Source: Vibrio metoecus | GTDB taxonomy: Bacteria; Pseudomonadota; Gammaproteobacteria; Enterobacterales; Vibrionaceae | DNA: 64,000 bases | NCBI RefSeq assembly: GCF_000696385.1 | Contig: NZ_JJMN01000070.1 | Span: forward strand, 186,001-250,000 | Direction: 5' to 3' | Made by a program: the position numbers and the translations under genes | In this document: positions 57,740 through 64,000 of the stretch, in pieces | How the letters are laid out: each line of letters begins with the position of its first letter | How positions within the stretch are numbered: position 1 is the first letter of the stretch | Notes under the pieces: generated by a model | Seen by the model: the letters and a program-made list of their open reading frames with translations, nothing else | The model's database searches: none | What the model was told of the DNA's origin: nothing

Positions 57740-58843
57740 ATGCCTATGTTTACCTCTTTTGATCATCAAATGATGTCCCGCGCGATTGAGCTTGCTCGGC
57801 GCGGACGTTTTACCACTTCCCCTAATCCCAACGTTGGCTGCGTGATGACACGCGGTGAGCAGATTGTGGGTGAAGGCTTCCATTTTCGAGCAGGCGAGCC
57901 ACATGCTGAAGTGCATGCGATGCGACAAGCGGGCGAGCTCGCTCGCGGCGCTACTGCCTACGTTACGTTAGAGCCTTGTTCTCACTACGGTCGCACACCT
58001 CCTTGCGCCGAGGGACTCATCAAGGCTGGCGTGGCAAGAGTGATTTGCGCGATGCAAGATCCCAATCCGCAAGTGGCTGGTCGTGGTGTACAAATGTTGC
58101 GTGATGCTGGCATTGAGGTTGAAGTAGGGTTGCTTGAAGCCGATGCGCGAGCGCTTAACCGCGGTTTCCTGAAACGGATGGAAACGGGCATGCCTTATGT
58201 GCAGCTTAAAATGGCGGCAAGTCTTGATGGCCAAACAGCGCTTGCTAACGGGAAAAGTCAGTGGATTACCTCTTCCGCAGCACGTAAAGATGTGCAGCGG
58301 TTTCGCGCGCAAGCCAGCGCGATTCTTTCCAGCAGTCAAACTGTGCTGGCTGATAACGCCTCTCTGGCGGTACGTTGGCACGATTTACCACCATCGGTAC
58401 AGGCGCAATACGCAGAAGCGGATTTGCGCCAACCGCTGCGCGTGATTTTGGATCGCCAACATCAATTGTATCCAGAGTTAGCGTTATACCAAACTCCATC
58501 CCCTGTGCTACGGGTCGCGAGCGAGAATGCCGATCTCTGTATTTCTGCTGAGAATGGAAAGCTTGATTTGCGTGAGCTTTTGGCACTACTAGCTCAGCAA
58601 CACAACGTGAATCAAGTGTGGGTGGAAGCGGGTAGCCAACTGGCTCAATCTTTGATTGAGCAACAGTTGGTGGATGAAATTATTCTCTATTTAGCACCGA
58701 AACTGATGGGCAGCGATGGCCGTGGTTTATTTGGCGCGCTCGGTTTGACAGAGATGGCGGAAGCCATCGAACTCAAAATTGAAGATTGTCGAATGGTGGG
58801 GGCAGATCTGCGGATCATCGCCACGCCAAAATCAAAAGATTAA
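57740..58843 (+). CDS. ribD: Bifunctional riboflavin deaminase/reductase RibD
   Basis: RibD deaminates and then reduces the pyrimidine intermediate of riboflavin synthesis. The 367-residue protein has an N-terminal deaminase domain with zinc ligands in HAEVHAMRQAG and EPCSHYGRTPPCAEGL. A C-terminal reductase domain (about 150-365: LKMAASLDGQTALANGKSQW, ITSSAARKDVQRFRAQ) follows. ATG 57740 lies 12 bp after nrdR. The next gene, ribE, starts 4 bp after the stop. Confidence 0.95.
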   Translation: MPMFTSFDHQMMSRAIELARRGRFTTSPNPNVGCVMTRGEQIVGEGFHFRAGEPHAEVHAMRQAGELARGATAYVTLEPCSHYGRTPPCAEGLIKAGVARVICAMQDPNPQVAGRGVQMLRDAGIEVEVGLLEADARALNRGFLKRMETGMPYVQLKMAASLDGQTALANGKSQWITSSAARKDVQRFRAQASAILSSSQTVLADNASLAVRWHDLPPSVQAQYAEADLRQPLRVILDRQHQLYPELALYQTPSPVLRVASENADLCISAENGKLDLRELLALLAQQHNVNQVWVEAGSQLAQSLIEQQLVDEIILYLAPKLMGSDGRGLFGALGLTEMAEAIELKIEDCRMVGADLRIIATPKSKD

Positions 58844-58847
58844 CACT

Positions 58848-59501
58848 ATGTTTACTGGAATTATTGAAGCGGTCGGCAAGCTGACTGCCATCATCCCTAA
58901 AGGCAGCGATGTCACGATCACCGTCGAAGTGGGCAAGCTGGATATGGCCGATGTTAAACTCGGTGACAGTATTGCGACCAATGGCGTGTGTTTAACTGTC
59001 GTGGCCTTTGATGCGCGCAGTTTCAGCGCGGATCTGTCGATGGAAACCTTGAAGAAATCTGGCTTTGCTCAGTATCAGGTTGGTGATCGCGTTAACCTTG
59101 AAAAAGCAATGCTGCCCACTACCCGTTTTGGTGGCCACATTGTTTCTGGGCATGTGGATGGTGTAGGCGAAATCGTTGAGCGTATTCCTGTTGGTCGTGC
59201 GGTAGAACTGTGGGTCAACATGCCTGCGGATCTGAGCAAATACGTCGCGGAGAAAGGCTCAATTACCGTCGATGGGATTAGTTTGACGGTGAATGATTTA
59301 CGCAAAAATGCCTTCAAACTGACCATTGTTCCTCATACCAGTGCAGAAACCACAATGGATGAGTTCCAAGTGGGGCGTCGAGTGAATCTGGAAGTGGATG
59401 TGTTAGCGCGTTACATGGAGCGCTTGCTCCAAGGAAGCAAAGAGAGCGAGCCTCAGTCACGATTGACGATGGATTTTCTGCAGCAAAACGGCTTCGCTTA
59501 A
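58848..59501 (+). CDS. ribE: Riboflavin synthase alpha subunit
   Basis: RibE (also called ribC) dismutates two 6,7-dimethyl-8-ribityllumazine to riboflavin. The 217-residue protein shows two lumazine-binding repeats: MFTGIIEAVGKL with SIATNGVCLTVV in the first, and GGHIVSGHVDGVGEIVER with SITVDGISLTVND in the second. ATG 58848 (MFTGII) is the family start; the upstream ATG 58779 lies within ribD. Confidence 0.95.
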   Translation: MFTGIIEAVGKLTAIIPKGSDVTITVEVGKLDMADVKLGDSIATNGVCLTVVAFDARSFSADLSMETLKKSGFAQYQVGDRVNLEKAMLPTTRFGGHIVSGHVDGVGEIVERIPVGRAVELWVNMPADLSKYVAEKGSITVDGISLTVNDLRKNAFKLTIVPHTSAETTMDEFQVGRRVNLEVDVLARYMERLLQGSKESEPQSRLTMDFLQQNGFA

Positions 59502-59540
59502 TGGCTCGCCACGAATACGAATAACGATAGGACTGAGATC

Positions 59541-60650
59541 ATGCCAATTAGTACCCCACAAGAAATTATTGAAGATATTCGTCAGGGCAAAATGGTCATC
59601 CTGATGGACGATGAAGATCGTGAGAATGAAGGTGATTTGATCATGGCGGCGGAGCATATCACGCCAGCAGCAATTAACTTCATGGCGACTCATGGTCGTG
59701 GCCTGATCTGTTTAACCATGACCAAAGAGCGTTGCCGCCGTTTGGGTTTAAATCCAATGGTACAAGACAATAATGCGCAGTACACCACCAACTTCACCGT
59801 CTCGATTGAAGCCGCTGAAGGGGTAACTACTGGCATTTCGGCGGCGGATCGCGCACGTACGGTGCAAGCGGCGGTAGCCAAAGAGGCGAAAGCCTCCGAT
59901 TTGGTTCAGCCGGGGCATATTTTCCCGCTTGCCGCGCAAGAAGGTGGGGTGCTGACGCGTGCAGGCCACACTGAAGCGGGTTGTGATTTGGCACGATTGG
60001 CAGGTTTTGAGCCAGCTTCGGTGATTGTGGAAATTCTGAACGATGATGGCACGATGGCGCGTCGTCCGGATTTGGAAGTGTTCGCCGAAAAACACGGTTT
60101 GAAGCTTGGTACGATTGCAGACTTGATTGAGTACCGTAACCACACCGAAACCACGATTGAGCGCGTGGCGCAATGCAAATTGCCGACCGAATACGGTGAG
60201 TTTGAACTGGTGACTTACCGTGACATCATCGATAAGCAAATTCACTTCGCACTGCGCAAAGGGGATGTCACTACATCGCCCACTTTGGTGCGTGTTCATC
60301 TGCAAGATACCTTTACCGATTTGCTACACAGTGACCGTACCGCCGAGCGGAGTTGGACGCTGACTACCGCCATGCAGCGTATTGGTCAAGAAGGTGGGGT
60401 GTTGGTGATTCTTGGCAATGAAGAGTCAAGCGATCTGCTCCTGCACCGCGTGAAAATGTTTGAGCTGCAAGATAAAGGTGAAGCACCGGCAATGGCGAAA
60501 AAGCAAGGCACTTCGCGCCGTGTGGGTGTGGGTTCGCAAATCCTTGCTGATCTAGGGGTTAAGGAGATGCGTTTGCTCTCTTCGCCGAACAAAAAATACC
60601 ACGCATTGGGCGGTTTTGGCCTCAATGTGGTCGAATACGTCTGTGAATAA
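59541..60650 (+). CDS. ribB: 3,4-dihydroxy-2-butanone-4-phosphate synthase with degenerate RibA-like domain (RibBX)
   Basis: The N-terminal domain (about 1-200) is a complete DHBP synthase: [57 protein letters not shown]. The C-terminal domain (about 205-369) resembles GTP cyclohydrolase II in fold but lacks the CRCDCG zinc motif and has no Cys where it should be ([20 protein letters not shown]). So the cyclohydrolase half is probably inactive, the RibBX form, and GTP cyclohydrolase II must come from another ribA. It is in the rib operon between ribE and ribH. Confidence 0.93.
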   Translation: MPISTPQEIIEDIRQGKMVILMDDEDRENEGDLIMAAEHITPAAINFMATHGRGLICLTMTKERCRRLGLNPMVQDNNAQYTTNFTVSIEAAEGVTTGISAADRARTVQAAVAKEAKASDLVQPGHIFPLAAQEGGVLTRAGHTEAGCDLARLAGFEPASVIVEILNDDGTMARRPDLEVFAEKHGLKLGTIADLIEYRNHTETTIERVAQCKLPTEYGEFELVTYRDIIDKQIHFALRKGDVTTSPTLVRVHLQDTFTDLLHSDRTAERSWTLTTAMQRIGQEGGVLVILGNEESSDLLLHRVKMFELQDKGEAPAMAKKQGTSRRVGVGSQILADLGVKEMRLLSSPNKKYHALGGFGLNVVEYVCE

Positions 60651-60790
60651 TCACAGCAAATTGCCTGTTTGCCGCGTGTTACCTTGAAGGTGGGGCGCGG
60701 CTTTTAGCCCAAATTTCTGTTAGATATTGCTCACAAAATTGTGCTAGAATCCGGCGATTCTCACTTGATGAACAGAGTTAAAGGAAAGCT

Positions 60791-61262
60791 ATGAAAGTGA
60801 TCGAGGGTGGTTTCCCAGCACCAAATGCGAAAATTGCGATTGTGATTTTCTCGTTTCAACAGTTTTATCAATGAAAGTTTACTGTCTGGTGCCATCGATA
60901 CTCTTAAGCGTCACGGTCAGATCAGTGATGACAACATTACTGTTGTTCGTTGCCCTGGTGCAGTTGAGTTGCCTCTGGTAGCCCAACGTGTTGCAAAAAC
61001 AGGCGACTACGATGCGATTGTCTCACTGGGTTGTGTGATCCGTGGTGGTACACCGCACTTTGACTATGTTTGCAGTGAAATGAATAAAGGTCTGGCACAA
61101 GTGTCTCTGGAATTTAGCATTCCAGTCGCATTCGGTGTGCTGACTGTTGATACTATCGATCAAGCTATTGAACGCGCAGGAACCAAGGCTGGTAATAAGG
61201 GTGCTGAAGCAGCACTGAGCGCACTTGAGATGATTAACGTTCTTTCTGAAATTGATTCCTAA
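60791..61262 (+). CDS. ribH: 6,7-dimethyl-8-ribityllumazine synthase (frame broken near 60847)
   Basis: RibH condenses the two precursors into lumazine. The start is [19 protein letters not shown] at ATG 60791, behind AAAGGAAAGCT. Removing one T from 60846-60849 joins it to [20 protein letters not shown], then [40 protein letters not shown] and the stop at 61262, for 156 residues. As written the frame ends at codon 28. RibH is needed for flavin synthesis, which makes a real null mutation unlikely. Confidence 0.94.
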
Positions 61263-61732
61263 TGGGGGCCAGTGTGAAACCAGCCGCACGTCGTAATGCA
61301 CGTCAATTTGCGCTACAAGCAATTTATTCATGGCAAATTACTAAAGAGAATGTTGCGACTATTGAAGAGCAATTTCTAACCAGCGGTAAATACGATGAAG
61401 AAGAACATCGTGCCGCTGAGCCAGCTCTTGCTGCTCCTGAAACCGATGTTTCTTATTTCCGTGACCTGTTAGCCGGTGTGGTTCTGAACCATACTGAACT
61501 AGACAGCAAACTGCGTCCTTTTGTTTCTCGTCCAATGCAAGATCTGGACATGATGGAACTGGCGCTGCTGCGTTTGGCCATGTACGAAATGACGCGTCGT
61601 GAAGACGTACCATACAAAGTCGTGATTAACGAGGCGATTGAGTTGGCAAAAGTGTTTGCCGCTGAAGATAGCCATAAATTCGTTAACGGTGTACTGGATA
61701 AAGCCGCACCGCACGTACGTAAGAAAGCGTAA
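61262..61732 (+). CDS. nusB: Transcription antitermination protein NusB
   Basis: NusB with NusE (S10) binds boxA in rRNA leaders. The 156-residue all-helical protein has [60 protein letters not shown] and [17 protein letters not shown]. The ATG at 61262 overlaps the ribH stop (TAATG), which indicates translational coupling. The ribH-nusB junction is typical for this operon, and a terminator follows. Confidence 0.95.
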   Translation: MGASVKPAARRNARQFALQAIYSWQITKENVATIEEQFLTSGKYDEEEHRAAEPALAAPETDVSYFRDLLAGVVLNHTELDSKLRPFVSRPMQDLDMMELALLRLAMYEMTRREDVPYKVVINEAIELAKVFAAEDSHKFVNGVLDKAAPHVRKKA

Positions 61733-61746
61733 CCCGTTTTCCACTA

Positions 61747-61775
61747 GAAGGTCAGCAGTTGCTGACCTTTTTTCT
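61747..61775 (+). terminator. Terminator after nusB
   Basis: A 10-bp stem AAGGTCAGCA / TGCTGACCTT with a 2-nt loop is followed by six T. Confidence 0.92.
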
Positions 61776-61820
61776 TAATAAGCTGCTGCTTGCGTTGGCT
61801 TAATTAACCAAAGAGTCTGG

Positions 61821-62798
61821 ATGATGTTTGGTGAATTTAATTTAATCGATAAATACTTTTCTAACCGACAACCACAGCGTAAAGACGTGCATTTAGCATT
61901 GGGTGATGATTGTGCGATTGTCAAAGTACCTGAAAACTCACGTGTGGCGATCAGCACGGATACTCTCGTTGCCGGCACCCATTTCCTTCCTGAAGCCAAT
62001 CCGGCTTGGGTCGCACATAAAGCCTTAGCGTCGAACATCAGTGATTTGGCGGCGATGGGTGCAACCCCGGCTTGGGTTTCTCTTGCGCTGACCCTGCCTG
62101 AAATCGATGAGACGTGGTTAAAACCTTTCTGCGATGCCTTTTTCGAGTTAGCCAATTACTACAATGTACAGCTGATTGGCGGTGATACCACCAAAGGCCC
62201 ACTCAGTATCACGTTAACCGTGCAGGGTTTTTTGCCTAAAGAGCAAGCGATGTTGCGCAGTGGGGCAAAAGTGGGCGATTGGCTGTATGTCACAGGCGAT
62301 CTTGGTGATAGCCAAGCGGGACTGGATGTGATTTTACACCCTGAAAAGCGTCAACTTCCGTTTGCGGATATTCTCGAACAGCGTCATTACCTTTCAACAC
62401 CGCGGATTGTGGCCGGACAAGCCTTAGTCCATTTGGCTTCATCGGCGATCGATATTTCTGATGGCTTGATTGCGGATTTGCAACACATCTTGCATCGCTC
62501 CAATGTTGGAGCGAGTATTGATGTCAGCTTGCTGCCTCTTTCAAAAGAACTCTTACAGTTCGTTGATAGTGTTACCAGCGCGCAGCAGTATGCTTTGACG
62601 AGCGGGGAAGAGTACGAACTCTGTTTCACCATTCCAGAAGAGAATCGTGGATCGTTGGAAAATGCCTTGGCTCATTGTGGTACCAAAGTCACTTGTATTG
62701 GTCAGATTCGTCCTGCTGGTACGTTTGAGCTGCATAATCAAGGTAAAAAGTTGGATTGGCAATTGGCAGGGTATGATCATTTCAAGGTGAAGGCATGA
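61821..62798 (+). CDS. thiL: Thiamine-monophosphate kinase
   Basis: ThiL phosphorylates thiamine phosphate to thiamine diphosphate. The 325-residue PurM-fold protein has DVHLALGDDCAIVKVPENSR, VAISTDTLVAGTHFLPEANP, KALASNISDLAAMGATPAWV, LIGGDTTKGPLSITLTVQGF and SSAIDISDGLIADLQHIL. ATG 61821 or 61824 could be the start. It overlaps pgpA by 4 bp (ATGA) and follows nusB, the common nusB-thiL-pgpA order. Confidence 0.95.
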   Translation: MMFGEFNLIDKYFSNRQPQRKDVHLALGDDCAIVKVPENSRVAISTDTLVAGTHFLPEANPAWVAHKALASNISDLAAMGATPAWVSLALTLPEIDETWLKPFCDAFFELANYYNVQLIGGDTTKGPLSITLTVQGFLPKEQAMLRSGAKVGDWLYVTGDLGDSQAGLDVILHPEKRQLPFADILEQRHYLSTPRIVAGQALVHLASSAIDISDGLIADLQHILHRSNVGASIDVSLLPLSKELLQFVDSVTSAQQYALTSGEEYELCFTIPEENRGSLENALAHCGTKVTCIGQIRPAGTFELHNQGKKLDWQLAGYDHFKVKA

Positions 62799-63301
62799 GC
62801 GATCCGCGCAGCAAAATTTCATTACGTAATCCTTGGCACTTACTGGCCACGGGCTTTGGCAGTGGTTTATCTCCCGTGGTACCCGGCACGATGGGTACGT
62901 TAGCATCGGTACCATTTTATCTGTTACTCGCCCAACTGCCTTTCATGCTCTATATCGCAGTGATTGTGATAGCCAGCGTGATAGGGATTAAAATCTGCCA
63001 AGTGACCTCAGATGATATGCAGGTGCATGATCATGGTTCGATCGTATGGGATGAGTTTGCTGGATTTTGGATCACCATGTTGATTGTGCCGTTATACCAA
63101 TTATCGGTTTTCGATTGGAAATGGCTCGCCACGGGTTTTGTGCTGTTTCGCTTTTTCGACATGGTGAAGCCTTGGCCCATCAGTTGGTTGGATAAACGCG
63201 TACATGGCGGTTTCGGCATCATGATTGATGATTTAGTGGCAGGGGTGATGGCGGCGATCAGCTTAGCGGCAGTCGGTCACTGGCTCGGTTGGAGTCTTTA
63301 G
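62795..63301 (+). CDS. pgpA: Phosphatidylglycerophosphatase A
   Basis: PgpA dephosphorylates phosphatidylglycerophosphate to phosphatidylglycerol in the inner membrane. The 168-residue protein has several spans and the family motifs GFGSGLSPVVPGTMGTLASV, HDHGSIVWDEFAGFWITML, FRFFDMVKPWPISWLDKRVH and GGFGIMIDDLVAGVMAA. It is coupled to thiL by an ATGA overlap and is the last gene of the operon. Confidence 0.95.
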   Translation: MSDPRSKISLRNPWHLLATGFGSGLSPVVPGTMGTLASVPFYLLLAQLPFMLYIAVIVIASVIGIKICQVTSDDMQVHDHGSIVWDEFAGFWITMLIVPLYQLSVFDWKWLATGFVLFRFFDMVKPWPISWLDKRVHGGFGIMIDDLVAGVMAAISLAAVGHWLGWSL

Positions 63302-63305
63302 TAAG

Positions 63306-63327
63306 CAGGTTCCCTGAAGGGAACCTG
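63306..63327. terminator. Hairpin between pgpA and the DUF3461 gene
   Basis: A perfect 10-bp stem CAGGTTCCCT / AGGGAACCTG with a 2-nt loop separates convergent genes. It lacks a T-run on either strand, so termination here may be weak. Confidence 0.6.
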
Positions 63328-63332
63328 ACTGG

Positions 63333-63716
63333 CTAATTGAGTTTTTCTAAATCCGCTTCAATTTCTGCAATTTTACTGGCGACAACTTTTTCTAAGTGAC
63401 GTAAATCATTAAGAATTTTCTGTTTTACGTCCACTTCACCCATCACTTCAGGTTTAGTGATCTTATTCAGCTCATCAATCACCAGCGTCAAATTACGATT
63501 AATTTCAGTCACTTCTTTGTATTGATGACTGCCACTGTCCACCAAAACATTTTTGATTTGTCTTGGGTACTTAAACTTAACGCTTTTTGCGAACAGTTCG
63601 CCTTTTTGCTTTTTGAAGTAGATTTTTAACACGTCTTTATGCGCTTCTTGGCGCAGCGAATAACGTTCAATTTGCGTAGGTTCATTAATACCCAAGCCGA
63701 CGAGATGGGGAAACAT
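63333..63716 (-). CDS. DUF3461 family protein
   Basis: A 127-residue soluble protein that starts [20 protein letters not shown] and continues with [36 protein letters not shown] and [20 protein letters not shown]. This is the DUF3461 pattern, of unknown function. ATG 63716 is chosen because AAGAGGT precedes it and the family starts there; the frame could extend to 63833 without support. It is next to the presumed glnD 3' end on the same strand, 194 bp away. Confidence 0.88.
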   Translation of the reverse strand: MFPHLVGLGINEPTQIERYSLRQEAHKDVLKIYFKKQKGELFAKSVKFKYPRQIKNVLVDSGSHQYKEVTEINRNLTLVIDELNKITKPEVMGEVDVKQKILNDLRHLEKVVASKIAEIEADLEKLN

Positions 63717-63910
63717 AGGCAACCTCTTAGTCAAAATAACCTGTTTACCATCACTGAGCACAAGCATATGTTTGTCAAACTCGTAATGGACTCTATTCAC
63801 TGTAGCAGTAGGTTGATGTGCCTGACAGTTCAATAGGTTAAGTTGTGCTCAAGATCCCACCTGATCTCGTCGGGCATGTAAAGCTCAATCGCCCGCTGTT
63901 CGACACGATG

Positions 63911-64000
63911 CTATTGAGCACTCGGTGCAAGTTGAGAGACATTTTCGATCAATTTCTCGCGCAGTAACTGCTCTTCATCTTCATTGAGGCGAGCACCTTG
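63911..64000 (-). CDS. glnD: 3' end of a gene, probably glnD (partial)
   Basis: An open frame enters from the right edge and ends at TAG 63911-63913, giving 29 codons: QGARLNEDEEQLLREKLIEN followed by VSQLAPSAQ. The pattern resembles the end of GlnD, the PII uridylyltransferase, where a final ACT domain runs into an ALN-type helix. In V. cholerae glnD is next to the DUF3461 gene. The identification is from this short tail and the gene order only. Positions 63717-63910 hold no other gene I can support. Confidence 0.5.
   Translation of the reverse strand, partial: QGARLNEDEEQLLREKLIENVSQLAPSAQ

Noticed and set aside
1..64000. Prophage, transposon, genomic island, integron cassettes, CRISPR, tRNA or rRNA
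   Set aside because: I found no integrase, transposase, attachment-site repeat, direct-repeat array or RNA-gene signature. All genes fit a core Vibrio chromosome.

Overview
The window reads as a chromosomal segment of Vibrio cholerae or a very close relative. The reasons are the OmpK-type Tsx porin, the complete Na+-translocating NADH:quinone reductase operon, Vibrio-type ERIC repeats, and a gene order (dapD, recCBD, argA, mltA, nqrA-F, apbE, nqrM, dinB, crl, proBA, nrdR, ribD-E-BX-H, nusB, thiL, pgpA) that I recognise from V. cholerae chromosome I. It is ordinary, gene-dense core genome. I see no tRNA or rRNA gene, insertion sequence, prophage, integron cassette array or CRISPR.

Layout. Positions 1-8.3 kb: an RLAN/ATP-grasp ligase divergent from a GNAT-peptidase C39 fusion, then nnrS, dapD, SOS-controlled yebG and a LysR/TDT-transporter divergent pair, with three ERIC elements between genes. 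8.3-18 kb: recC, recB and recD. 18-26.4 kb: argA, mltA, the tcdA-csdE pair facing panE-yajL-csdA, and ompK. 26.7-33 kb: a LON-domain gene, an ECF sigma/ChrR anti-sigma pair, then ampG, ppiA, yajG, rlmG and bolA. 33.5-40.8 kb: the Na+-NQR operon and its flavin and iron maturation genes apbE and nqrM. 40.8-50.1 kb: dinB, yggN, a CHASE4-like/GGDEF cyclase, an SNF-family transporter, a rimB-rimK-aspartoacylase-like operon and pepD. 50.4-54.7 kb: a dual-function small RNA that matches VcdRP, a purine permease with gpt, frsA and crl. 54.8-64 kb: proBA, then nrdR-ribD-ribE-ribBX-ribH-nusB-thiL-pgpA, a DUF3461 gene and the 3' end of what is probably glnD.

Functional links visible here. RibD/E/B/H make the flavins that NQR carries; ApbE attaches FMN to NqrB and NqrC; NqrM supports metal loading of NQR. 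RecBCD, DinB and YebG are DNA-damage functions, the last two under clear LexA boxes. The ECF sigma gene and the LON-domain gene share a promoter pattern with identical spacing. The NCS2 permease has a PurR-like box and sits beside gpt.

Quality caution. Nine conserved genes (nnrS, recC, recB, nqrF, dinB, the SNF transporter, the aspartoacylase-like gene, gpt, ribH) have broken reading frames. Each can be repaired by removing one to three single extra bases, 14 in all, nearly all in short homopolymer runs. This looks like base-calling insertions rather than real gene decay. I give the full repaired span for these genes and name the break point.
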